This document shows positions 1 through 7,553 of a stretch of DNA of 28,893 nt, one piece after another. The DNA is taken from contig JAEOTW010000204.1 in assembly GCA_016839655.1 (NCBI GenBank), positions 1 to 28,893 on the forward strand, given 5' to 3'. The DNA is from Promethearchaeota archaeon (GTDB lineage: Archaea; Asgardarchaeota; Lokiarchaeia; Sigynarchaeales; SOKP01). Below the pieces are notes generated by a model. The model worked only from the letters and a program-made list of their open reading frames with translations, was not told the DNA's origin and ran no database searches. The position numbers and the translations under genes are program-made. How positions within the stretch are numbered: position 1 is the stretch's first letter; each line of letters starts with the position of its first letter.

Positions 1-433
1 AACTTTCCTCAATATCTGGAAGTATAGTTCCATCAGCCAATAGATTACAATTTTCTTCTTGAATTACTTTACTAATAATTTCGGAATAAGCTGCTTTAAA
101 GAGCTTTCGTTTATTTTCAGCATCTTCTTCACCATATATCTTTGGAAGAAAATCCTTCCTAATATCAATAACTCTTACATCAGGAAATAATTTCTTAATA
201 TATTCTCGTTCTTCAATGTCGTTTATAATTCTCATTAAACCATGATCAATAAATACTGGAATCGTATTAATCTTAGCTTCTTTTAATAAAAGATATGTTG
301 CTGAACTATCTATACCTCCGGATAAAGCACAAAAAACTTTTTTATTCTTCGCGTGTCTATTTAAGAATTCGATAGCTGCTTTAACAAATTTTTTAGGTTT
401 TTTAGGAGCATCTATTAATCTATGATTTAACAT
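1..433 (-). CDS. guaAb: GMP synthase, ATP-pyrophosphatase subunit (3' end outside window)
   Basis: This is the N-terminal 144 codons of a gene that runs off the left edge; the ATG is at 431-433. The protein begins directly with the ATP-pyrophosphatase domain and has no glutamine amidotransferase part, as in archaea where GMP synthase is split into two subunits. Seen motifs are the PP-loop SGGIDSS (about residues 39-45), FIDHGLMR (about 62-69) and, near the cut, DGTILPDIEES, matching the family's VDHGLLR and QGTIYPDVIES. The family adenylates XMP and aminates it to GMP using ammonia from a partner subunit, in the cytosol. The gene diverges from the pirin gene across a 135-base promoter region. 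The C-terminal dimerisation domain cannot be checked. A paralogous PP-loop enzyme is the main alternative. Confidence 0.85.
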   Translation of the reverse strand, partial: MLNHRLIDAPKKPKKFVKAAIEFLNRHAKNKKVFCALSGGIDSSATYLLLKEAKINTIPVFIDHGLMRIINDIEEREYIKKLFPDVRVIDIRKDFLPKIYGEEDAENKRKLFKAAYSEIISKVIQEENCNLLADGTILPDIEES

Positions 434-521
434 AAAATAGGTAATTTTAATCCCTAAATTAAGTTTAATTATTAAGTGGTTATGATTTATGATTTATTTA
501 CATAATTTCAATTTAATCTAG

Positions 522-530
522 TTTTTATAA
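522..530 (+). promoter_or_regulatory. TATA-like box upstream of the pirin gene
   Basis: TTTTTATAA lies about 40 bases before the pirin ATG at 569. An archaeal start about 25 bases downstream would give a short leader holding the SD-like GAGAGAT at 555-561, 7 bases before the ATG. This is an inference from spacing and composition only, in a very AT-rich background. Confidence 0.35.
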
Positions 531-568
531 GGGAAAGAAATAACTTTATGATTTGAGAGATAAAAATT

Positions 569-1429
569 ATGGACAAAATTAGAAAAATAAAAGTAACATT
601 AAGAAGTAGACCAACCTTTGAAGGTGCAGGAGTTCGATTAAAAAGAGCTTTTGGTTATGCTGATGAGGCTCTTGATCCTTTTTTGCTTCTTGATGATTTT
701 CATTCGGATAATCCTAGAGATTACATGGCAGGGTTCCCTTGGCATCCTCATCGTGGTATAGAAACCATTACCTATATCTTACATGGAAAGGTGGAACATG
801 GTGATAGTTTAGGTAATGGAGGAGTTATTGAAGCAGGTGATGTTCAATGGATGACTGCAGGTTCTGGTATAATTCACCAAGAAATGCCAAAAGGAGTTAA
901 ACATGACACTTTAATGTGGGGATTTCAGCTCTGGGCTAATCTTCCTGCTACGCATAAAATGATGAACCCAAGATACCGAGATATTAAAAGCTCAGAAATT
1001 CCAGAAATCTCTCTGAATGATGACAAAGTTAAAATTAAGATAATTTCTGGAGAAATAGATAATTTAAAAGGTCCTGTTCAGGATATAATTACTGATCCTG
1101 AATATTTAGATATCACAATAAGTCCACAGTCCGAATATATCCATCCTATGCAGGAAGGTTATAATGTACTTGCATATACAATTGAAGGAGAGGGATTCTT
1201 CGATGATGATAAAAAAGAACTTGTAAAAAAAGAGACCTTAGTAATATACAGAGACGGTAATGCAATTAAAATCAGTACTATTGATAGTGAGCTACGATTT
1301 CTATTAATATCAGGGAAACCATTAAAAGAACCTGTAGCATGGCGTGGGCCAATTGTAATGAATTCTGATGATGAATTAAGAATTGCTTTTGAAGAATATA
1401 AAAACGGTACGTTCATTAAACATAAATAA
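569..1429 (+). CDS. Pirin family protein
   Basis: The 286-residue protein has the bicupin pirin layout. The N-terminal cupin carries the metal site: His59 and His61 in WHPHRGIETITY, and His103 and Glu105 in SGIIHQEMP. These match the two His, His and Glu iron ligands of human pirin (56, 58, 101, 103) in order and spacing. The C-terminal cupin is present and ends with the usual conserved region (GKPLKEPVAWRGPIVMN). Length is normal for the family. Pirins are cytosolic iron-binding proteins; some act as quercetin 2,3-dioxygenases and others as redox-sensing cofactors, so the substrate here cannot be assigned. The ATG at 569 has an SD-like GAGAGAT 7 bases upstream. The gene stands alone, with 93 bases to the next ORF. 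Confidence 0.9.
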   Translation: MDKIRKIKVTLRSRPTFEGAGVRLKRAFGYADEALDPFLLLDDFHSDNPRDYMAGFPWHPHRGIETITYILHGKVEHGDSLGNGGVIEAGDVQWMTAGSGIIHQEMPKGVKHDTLMWGFQLWANLPATHKMMNPRYRDIKSSEIPEISLNDDKVKIKIISGEIDNLKGPVQDIITDPEYLDITISPQSEYIHPMQEGYNVLAYTIEGEGFFDDDKKELVKKETLVIYRDGNAIKISTIDSELRFLLISGKPLKEPVAWRGPIVMNSDDELRIAFEEYKNGTFIKHK

Positions 1430-1522
1430 CACTATATTTGTACTATTTTTTTCACATAATCCTCATTTCTATAATTTTAAATGGTTTCATTATTATCAAA
1501 TATTTAAAATTAAATTTGTGAT

Positions 1523-1798
1523 ATGATCATGGAAGAAGAAATCACTTCAGAGATGAGAGACAAGATTCATACTAATGTAGATAAAATATTTGATAAATGG
1601 CTTGATAAAGCTTCGAAAGGTGAATCCATAGAAGGTATTGTTAAAACTCTTATGGTGGAAAAAGTAATGAATGTTCTCGGAGCTATGATTAGGAGAACGT
1701 TAGTAAAAAAAGTAGCTAAAAAAGCGGTAAAGAAAGCAGTGGATAAATATTGGGAGAAAAATCGAGAACGTATTACAGAAAAAATTAAAAATTTATAA
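1523..1798 (+). CDS. Small charged helical protein, unknown function
   Basis: This 91-residue ORF begins with ATG at 1523; a second in-frame ATG at 1529 is an equally possible start. No family was recognised. The first half is acidic and amphipathic (KIFDKWLDKASKGESIEGI). The second half is strongly basic, with alternating Lys and hydrophobic residues (VKKVAKKAVKKAVDKYW), which suggests a continuous helix that could bind nucleic acid or a membrane surface. There is no transmembrane segment and no cysteine. No clear SD was seen. It lies on the same strand as the pirin and amidohydrolase genes, but 93- and 80-base gaps make shared transcription uncertain. It is called as a gene because of its length in AT-rich DNA and its coherent amphipathic pattern. 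Confidence 0.6.
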   Translation: MIMEEEITSEMRDKIHTNVDKIFDKWLDKASKGESIEGIVKTLMVEKVMNVLGAMIRRTLVKKVAKKAVKKAVDKYWEKNRERITEKIKNL

Positions 1799-1878
1799 GT
1801 TTTTTATTCTTTTTTTAAGAGACTCACTCCACTAGTTTAATTTATAATATTAATTATTCTTGCTAAAATTTGTTAAAT

Positions 1879-2739
1879 ATGAATACTAGAAAAGATTTTA
1901 AGATTTTCGACGCACATCTTCATACTTATGGAATCTTTCTTAGCCCTTTTGAAGATATAATAAGTTATATGGATCATTATAATGTAGAAAAAGCAATAAT
2001 CACAACAATAAATAGAGCAAAATATCACCAAAAACAAAAAGAATATGCATCAAAAATTGATGATCAAGACAATTTTACTAAATACTTGGATGATTTTAAG
2101 AGTTTGATACCAAAAGGACAATTATCTCACAATGACGTCATTGATGTAGCTAAAAAAGCACCCGAGAGATTTTATAAGTTTTTCTGGTTCAATCCAAAGA
2201 TAAATCCAGAAGATGAAGTAGAAAATTATAAGATATTAGAAGAACATTTTAAAAAAGGATTTATTGGTGTTAAAATTCATGGGAGTTTTAATTTCTTTAA
2301 ATTCCCTAAGGAAGTTTTGAAATTAGCTGCTTTCATGCAAGATTTTGATAGAGATATCATAATTTTTATTCATTCTCATCCAAAAACTAAGTTCCATGAT
2401 GGTTCTGAGCCCCAGGATATCGCAAAATTAGCAAAAAAATTCCCAAATTTAAAAATTATAGTTGGACATGCTGCTTATTGTATGGAATATGCTGTTGGTG
2501 TAGGGATGCTATTGAAAAAATATGATAATATCTATTACGAGACAAGTTGTTCGGTTTCATTAGGCATATATAATCTGATCAAAACCTTAGGTCATAAGAA
2601 AATAATTTTTGGTTCTGATTCACCAACAACTTCAACTTTAGCAATTGAAATTGAAAAAATCCTTTCAATTCCAAGGATTTCAAATGAAGTAAAACAAGAT
2701 ATTTTTTATAATAATTTATCAAACCTACTGAAATTGTAA
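1879..2739 (+). CDS. Metal-dependent TIM-barrel hydrolase (amidohydrolase-2 type)
   Basis: The protein (286 aa from the ATG at 1879) shows the amidohydrolase-related barrel pattern. HxH is in FDAHLHT (His13, His15) at the end of strand 1. A middle strand carries IIIFIHSHPKTK, then IIVGHAAYC with a conserved Gly-His, the YYETSCS strand, and IIFGSDSP with the late catalytic Asp. This order is typical of the Amidohydro_2 group, which includes decarboxylases and lactone or amide hydrolases, so the substrate is not predictable. The frame stays open upstream to a TTG at 1870, but the ATG at 1879 is the more likely start. The region between strands 1 and 2 (about residues 45-100) is a long charged helical insertion. 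The gene appears monocistronic. Confidence 0.8.
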   Translation: MNTRKDFKIFDAHLHTYGIFLSPFEDIISYMDHYNVEKAIITTINRAKYHQKQKEYASKIDDQDNFTKYLDDFKSLIPKGQLSHNDVIDVAKKAPERFYKFFWFNPKINPEDEVENYKILEEHFKKGFIGVKIHGSFNFFKFPKEVLKLAAFMQDFDRDIIIFIHSHPKTKFHDGSEPQDIAKLAKKFPNLKIIVGHAAYCMEYAVGVGMLLKKYDNIYYETSCSVSLGIYNLIKTLGHKKIIFGSDSPTTSTLAIEIEKILSIPRISNEVKQDIFYNNLSNLLKL

Positions 2740-3013
2740 AATCCTTTGATAGATAACACTGTATGTCTCTTTATATTCAGTTTTAAAGGAATTTCAAGTT
2801 TAATTGAAACATATTAAATTAAATATAAAGCCTCTTGCTTTTCATTTTTCTGTTAATGAATTTATTAATAGGATAATTTGTTATTTGCCTATTATTAAAT
2901 TCTGAGAGATATACATTATACTCCTTTTTTATTTTCAATTTAATAATAAATCAATTAAAAGACAAATCCTATCTTATTATAATTAAGAATTATAAAAATG
3001 TTACGTGGATTAA

Positions 3014-3586
3014 GTGAGTTATTTAAGGGACAATAAAGTCTGGGAAGAAGAAGACAATATAAATTGGGATGTTGTAAAAATATCGAATGTTGACGACAAA
3101 ATTATTCGAATACTAATAAAAAACCTTAATTTAGATACGTCTGTTTTATCACAGAACTTTTTTATTTCTTTTGAAAGTCTGTTAAAACTTGGAAAAAAAA
3201 TTGAACCTGTTCTTAATTCTTATATTCAGGAAACATCTGAAATTCATACTTTTAAAGTTGATTTATTCAATTTTATCCTCGATTTTGTAAAGAATAATAC
3301 TCTTAAGTATGTCCTGGTACCTCAATTATATCATCCAGATTTTGTCACAAGAGCTCGGACTATATTAAAACTTGAATTGGCTTGTGATATGAATTATCTT
3401 AAATTTGTATTACCACTTTTAAATGATCCTGATGATTCGGTTCGTTGGGCAGTCATCCGGTTTTTTAATACTCATATTCACCTTATAAGAAATCCAATAG
3501 TTAATAAGGAATTAAAGTGCCACATTGAGAAAGAATTAAATCCAGTAATTAAAGAGAAAATGATAGAATTGTTCAAAAAAATATAA
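3014..3586 (+). CDS. HEAT-like repeat protein, unknown role
   Basis: A 190-residue, fully helical protein. The C-terminal half has at least one convincing HEAT-type repeat: LPLLNDPDDSVRWAVIRFF (about residues 132-150) has the Asp-Pro-Asp...Val-Arg-Trp-Ala turn-helix pattern of PBS-lyase/HEAT_2 units. A weaker repeat precedes it (YHPDFVTRARTILKLE). HEAT repeats normally serve as protein-protein scaffolds, and no catalytic motif is seen. The only in-frame start near the beginning is GTG at 3014. An ATG at 2998 is out of frame and stops after 12 codons. The gene converges on the minus-strand gene ending at 3615, with 28 bases between stops. Confidence 0.65.
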   Translation: MSYLRDNKVWEEEDNINWDVVKISNVDDKIIRILIKNLNLDTSVLSQNFFISFESLLKLGKKIEPVLNSYIQETSEIHTFKVDLFNFILDFVKNNTLKYVLVPQLYHPDFVTRARTILKLELACDMNYLKFVLPLLNDPDDSVRWAVIRFFNTHIHLIRNPIVNKELKCHIEKELNPVIKEKMIELFKKI

Positions 3587-3614
3587 AAATCAATTCCCTA
3601 TTAATTCTGTATTT

Positions 3615-4652
3615 TTAATCAAATATACTATTCAAAAATTTTATCATAAAAGTTTTTAGAATGGGTGTTAAATCTTTCTTCCAAGCAAGTCCATCTAATT
3701 TTCGTAATTTAAGTGATTTATTAAAAATTCTGATAACATTCAAAATTAGATATTTTATATTATCTAATGAATTATTCACCTTGAGCTTTTCATTTAAAGC
3801 CATATAAATATCTTCTGTTAAATTTTGAATTAAGATATCTTTAAAATTATCAAAATCATAGAAAACTCCAAATTTAAAATAGGATGATAAGAACTGAGCA
3901 ACAGCATTTTCGATCTCCTTTTCAGAGATTTCTTTTTTACTAATACAATAAGTTTTAATCATTCTTTCTATTAATAAACCTGTAAATTTACTCTCCGTTT
4001 CCGGTTCAAAGGAAGCAGTTTTCTTAACTTTTATTTCTTTCTTAATTTTTTCTTCCTTTCTAGCAAATAATACGTTTTCATAATCTTTTACAATTATATT
4101 TGATAAACCAGACCGAAGAATTATAATATTGGTATTAATCTTCTCAATTCCTTCAAAATGTGTAGGAACATTATCAATGTGTCTCTCCAAAATATCTTTT
4201 ATATTAAGATTTTTAGACTCATAAGGGCTGAAAAATATCTCATATAACGCGCTGAAATTATGCTCTCTAATATCGTCTTTCAGTATTTTTCTAATATATT
4301 TATCATATTCAAGGAAGAACCGAAAAATACAATCATCTACTGCTAAACTCAAATTATTATTTGGATACTGTGCTCTTATTAGATATTTTTTATATTCTAA
4401 CCTAATTTTTTGAGCTCTTATCCATTCGAAAGCTAAATCCAGAAGTTCTCTTTCTTCTACTAACTTATTTCTAAAATAAAATAATGTATCGTATATATCC
4501 TTGGAATTAGTCCCTATAGCTTGATTTATTAGAAATTTAGTAACAATTTGAACATCCCCAGAATTTTTAAATTGATTTTGTAATCTATCAAAATACCTTA
4601 ATAATTTATCCTTTTCAATCCTATAAGTTTTTTCAACACTTAAATCTTCCAT
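3615..4652 (-). CDS. Helical protein of unknown function, second gene of a two-gene unit
   Basis: 345 residues, not recognised. It is predicted to be almost all helical with many aromatic and Lys/Glu residues. A charged linker (about residues 197-220, rich in KKEIKVKK) separates an N-terminal helical domain from a C-terminal one. There is no signal peptide, transmembrane segment or metal-binding motif. The ATG at 4652 has GAGGAG about 12 bases upstream, rather far for an SD. It begins 27 bases after the stop of the upstream gene (4680-5726), so the two are probably co-transcribed. Together they diverge from the Ras-like GTPase and TrmB-like pair. A link to the GTPase is only positional. Confidence 0.7.
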   Translation of the reverse strand: MEDLSVEKTYRIEKDKLLRYFDRLQNQFKNSGDVQIVTKFLINQAIGTNSKDIYDTLFYFRNKLVEERELLDLAFEWIRAQKIRLEYKKYLIRAQYPNNNLSLAVDDCIFRFFLEYDKYIRKILKDDIREHNFSALYEIFFSPYESKNLNIKDILERHIDNVPTHFEGIEKINTNIIILRSGLSNIIVKDYENVLFARKEEKIKKEIKVKKTASFEPETESKFTGLLIERMIKTYCISKKEISEKEIENAVAQFLSSYFKFGVFYDFDNFKDILIQNLTEDIYMALNEKLKVNNSLDNIKYLILNVIRIFNKSLKLRKLDGLAWKKDLTPILKTFMIKFLNSIFD

Positions 4653-4679
4653 ATTGGTATTTTACTCCTCAATTTATAA

Positions 4680-5726
4680 TTAACTAGGATTATCAAGAAT
4701 CAATCCTATATTATCCAGCTCTTTATTTGTAATTGCTCCCCATCTCTCGTATTTAAAATGAGGATTCATTACTTTAAGAAATAGTTTAAGTTCTTTATGA
4801 TGATCTAACAAAAGTCTTAAATTTTTTTTATAATATGATAATTTTTTATTTTCTGAATTCTCTTCGTTTTGCTGGACTAAAATAGCACCATAACTTTTAG
4901 AAATACCATCTTCTATGATATATTCTTCTAAATAAACTACTTTTTTCTCTTTATATTTTAATTTTATCACCCTAATATTAGGATAAACACCTTTTTTATC
5001 ATAAACATCTAGAGTTTCACTTATTAGATGTTCATAGTAATCTGGTAAGATTGACATTACGTAATAAGAGGGAATGTAATCTAAATATAGTATTCTCAGA
5101 GGATCATCTTTTTCAAAAGTATAGAGATTTGAGATCCTTAGATCTTCTGCATTCTTCCTCTCAATTAATCCAATACAATAATATCTTTGTTCTTGCTCCC
5201 AATATGATTTCCTTGAAGATCCTAATGAGTACTCAATAAGATTTATCCCTCTGTGTAATTCACTATTAATAAGTCTATTAAAATCAAATCGACTTCCTGA
5301 GAGATTTTCATTTACAGTTTTACCTTGAATGATACTGGGGTGAATATAATTTGAAATTTTATCATTTATTAATTTCACATCTTCTGTAAATGGTGTGCTA
5401 ATCAATGCAAAAAGATTTGTTGTGCCTATTTGAGTATCAATTGAAGAATTGAGAGTGAAGAACGATTGAAGCACGTTTATATTATCTAAATTAGAGTTTC
5501 TTACTGAAAGTGAAGCTTCCAGAAATTCAATTTTCCAATTGTAGCCAACACCACTCGCTGCTGTTAAAAAAACGGGACCAAGGAATTTATATGAAAACAT
5601 TTTTATATCGTTAATCTTCATATCACTGAAGGTATCAGAATATCTGATATTATCAAATACTAAGTTATCCTCATCGGCATAAAACAGTCCTAAAATTATT
5701 TCTTGGTCATTCATATATTTTTTCAT
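4680..5726 (-). CDS. Unknown alpha/beta protein, first gene of a two-gene unit
   Basis: 348 residues, not recognised. The N-terminal part reads as alternating strands and turns (EIILGLFYADEDNLVFDNI, FLGPVFLTAASGVGYNW). The middle has SRKSYWEQEQRYYCIGLIERKN, followed by a strand-rich stretch (YILEEYI-like) and a helical C-terminus with HHKELKLFL. No secretion signal or transmembrane helix was found. The start is the ATG at 5726; a second in-frame ATG lies four codons later, and neither has a clear SD, suggesting a leaderless mRNA. It is the promoter-proximal gene of the 5726-3615 unit and is divergent from the GTPase at 6020 across a 293-base AT-rich gap. A role with the GTPase is possible, but nothing in the sequence proves it. 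Confidence 0.7.
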   Translation of the reverse strand: MKKYMNDQEIILGLFYADEDNLVFDNIRYSDTFSDMKINDIKMFSYKFLGPVFLTAASGVGYNWKIEFLEASLSVRNSNLDNINVLQSFFTLNSSIDTQIGTTNLFALISTPFTEDVKLINDKISNYIHPSIIQGKTVNENLSGSRFDFNRLINSELHRGINLIEYSLGSSRKSYWEQEQRYYCIGLIERKNAEDLRISNLYTFEKDDPLRILYLDYIPSYYVMSILPDYYEHLISETLDVYDKKGVYPNIRVIKLKYKEKKVVYLEEYIIEDGISKSYGAILVQQNEENSENKKLSYYKKNLRLLLDHHKELKLFLKVMNPHFKYERWGAITNKELDNIGLILDNPS

Positions 5727-6019
5727 AAAGGCAGTGGTTTACTCTAATCCCAATAAAAAATATACTACACAGATTTAAGTTTAAGTTTTTCGAAAATAAG
5801 GTTTTAATGTTTTGAGATACAAAAGTCCTTAGATTATATGGAAATCATAGCATGTATGTACTTAAGACAAAAACAATACAATTTTAAATTATATTTAAAA
5901 AGGTTGGAAATCATTAAAGTAATAACATAAGAGGTATAATAATATAAATACTAAAATTGATTTATTTACCTATTAGTTCAAGGTTTAATTAATAATCAAA
6001 GAATAAGCGTGTTAAGATT
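5727..6019. promoter_or_regulatory. Divergent promoter region, 5726-3615 unit versus GTPase/TrmB-like unit
   Basis: This gene-free, very AT-rich stretch separates two divergently transcribed units. It must hold both promoters. TATA-like A/T runs occur near 5890-5902 and 5935-5952, but none is distinct enough to assign. No RNA gene, repeat or ORF was seen here. Confidence 0.4.
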
Positions 6020-6553
6020 ATGTGTGCCAGTTATCACTATACATTTAAGATTTTACTTTTAGGTGATGCTAGTGTCGGAAAAACATCATTTACTAAAAGA
6101 TATTGTTATAATATCTTTAATCCAAGTGAAAGACTGACAATTGGGGTTGATTTTCATGTTAAAACAATTGAATTAAGCGGAAAGCGAATTAAATTACAGT
6201 TATGGGATGTTGGAGGAGAAGAACGCTTCAGGTTTTTATTACCTACTTACTGTTTAGGCGCTAATGCTGCCTTCTTACTTTATGATATTAGTAGACCTTC
6301 CACATTAGATAACATATCTGAGTGGATCACAATTGTTAGGCAAAAAGGTGGACAAATTCCAATTATGCTTGTAGGGTCAAAATTAGACCTTGAAAAATCT
6401 CAAAGACAAATTCAAAGAGAATATGGAATACAAATTGCTGAAAAAAATGATATGGCAAGTTTTGTTGAAATTTCAGCAAAGGACAATGTCAATGTTGATG
6501 ATGCTTTTAAAGTTCTTACTGAAATAACATTAGAAAAAACCGACAATAGGTGA
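6020..6553 (+). CDS. Ras/Rab-like small GTPase with atypical G3 and G4 motifs
   Basis: A 177-residue Ras-superfamily G domain with almost no extension. Seen motifs are G1 GDASVGKT (15-22), switch-I Thr40 in LTIGVDF, G3 WDVGGEERF (Asp63-Glu67), G4 SKLD (120-123) and G5 SAK (152-154). Two deviations stand out. The Gln61-equivalent is Glu67 within an Arf-like DVGGE. G4 has Ser in place of the usual Asn, recalling TKLD in Rho-type proteins. No C-terminal prenylation cysteine or N-terminal myristoylation glycine is present, so membrane attachment would need a partner. Asgard archaea carry many such GTPases, whose functions are largely unknown. The ATG at 6020 lacks an SD and is probably leaderless. 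The stop codon overlaps the SD of the next gene, indicating an operon. Confidence 0.92.
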   Translation: MCASYHYTFKILLLGDASVGKTSFTKRYCYNIFNPSERLTIGVDFHVKTIELSGKRIKLQLWDVGGEERFRFLLPTYCLGANAAFLLYDISRPSTLDNISEWITIVRQKGGQIPIMLVGSKLDLEKSQRQIQREYGIQIAEKNDMASFVEISAKDNVNVDDAFKVLTEITLEKTDNR

Positions 6554-6557
6554 TATA

Positions 6558-7520
6558 ATGGAAGAAACCGAATTTTTGCCTCTTAGCCAATTATTCGATT
6601 CAATTGGCATCATTGAAAAAGGTATTGAAAGAATATACCATTATCTCCTATTGAACAAAAGAATAGATAACTTAAAAGAAGTATGTGATCAATTTGATCT
6701 CTCATTAAAAAGAGGTTATAAAATCTGTTCAGTTTTAAGTGACCTAGGTCTTGTACAGATTTATGATAGACCTATGAAAATCCATATAGCTAACCCAATA
6801 ATGACGTTATGGCAAAATATTATACAAAAACGCATTGAAGACCTTAAAAACGAATTTCAAGAAAAAAGCGTTAAGTGCGAATCTGCCCTTGATAGTTTCA
6901 CAAGATTATACAAAATGGATGAGGAAGTCATACAAGAACCTGTTGAATTTATTAATTATAATGTTAAAAATTTTGATGAATCTTATCATTCATTTCTAGC
7001 TCAAAATGAATGTAAAATTGCAATAGGTATTAGATATGATAATCCACTAATTGAATTGATAAAACAACATGGTTTTGATAAAATTCCAAATGAGATAAAC
7101 GAATCTATGAAAACAGGAATGATTCGAATTAAAGAAAATATAAAAAAAATCACCGTTCAAGTTATTTTTCACTCTGATGTAGTTAAAGAGCTTATAAATA
7201 GTCAGGAATTTGAACTACTAACTAAACATGTTGAGAATTTTAATTTAGAGTTTAGAAATATTTTGATTCGCGTAACTGATGAAAATTTCAGTAATTTCAG
7301 TCTAACTGACAGTGAACTAATTCAACCAAGCTTTGATCCTGCTTTTGAACTTATAGGAGTATATATCTCAAGGAATAGAAGTATATTTCAAATCTTCAAT
7401 GAAAAATTTAACCAAATATTTAAAAGCGGGATTCCTCTTGAGAAGTTCTTATCAGATGAGGATGATATTAAAAAAGAATCGCTATCTGATACTCAACAGT
7501 TTGTTTTATGTATAATGTAA
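6558..7520 (+). CDS. TrmB-like winged-helix protein, operon partner of the GTPase
   Basis: 320 residues. The N-terminal part (about 15-80) fits a winged helix: KGIERIYHYLLLNKRIDNLKE, then VCDQFDLSLKRGYKICSVL as the recognition region, then LGLVQIYDRPMKI as the wing. A coiled-coil-like helix follows (WQNIIQKRIEDLKNEFQEK). The rest is an alpha/beta domain with VQVIFHSDVVKELI, LEFRNILIRVTDENF and ELIGVYISRNRSIFQIF, the order expected for TrmB-type C-terminal effector domains. TrmB proteins sense small ligands in archaea, but a ligand cannot be inferred here. An SD (AGGTGA, 6548-6553) overlaps the GTPase stop, and the ATG follows 4 bases after that stop, so translation is probably coupled. The protein ends in Cys-Ile-Met, one residue short of a CaaX box. 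Confidence 0.75.
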   Translation: MEETEFLPLSQLFDSIGIIEKGIERIYHYLLLNKRIDNLKEVCDQFDLSLKRGYKICSVLSDLGLVQIYDRPMKIHIANPIMTLWQNIIQKRIEDLKNEFQEKSVKCESALDSFTRLYKMDEEVIQEPVEFINYNVKNFDESYHSFLAQNECKIAIGIRYDNPLIELIKQHGFDKIPNEINESMKTGMIRIKENIKKITVQVIFHSDVVKELINSQEFELLTKHVENFNLEFRNILIRVTDENFSNFSLTDSELIQPSFDPAFELIGVYISRNRSIFQIFNEKFNQIFKSGIPLEKFLSDEDDIKKESLSDTQQFVLCIM

Positions 7521-7553
7521 CTTAAAAAAAAATAAAGTAATTTAAAAAAAAGA

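Noticed and set aside
422..555. Repeated TATGATTT octamer in the guaAb-pirin gap
   Set aside because: Four imperfectly spaced copies in very AT-rich DNA, with no regular period or symmetry. Consistent with composition.
1870..1878. TTG start for the amidohydrolase at 1870
   Set aside because: It adds only three residues and has no SD. The ATG at 1879 places the metal-binding HxH at the usual distance from the N-terminus.
7511..7520. Possible prenylation motif at the end of the TrmB-like protein (ends Cys-Ile-Met)
   Set aside because: A CaaX box needs three residues after the Cys, and only two follow. No prenylation system for such a protein can be inferred here.
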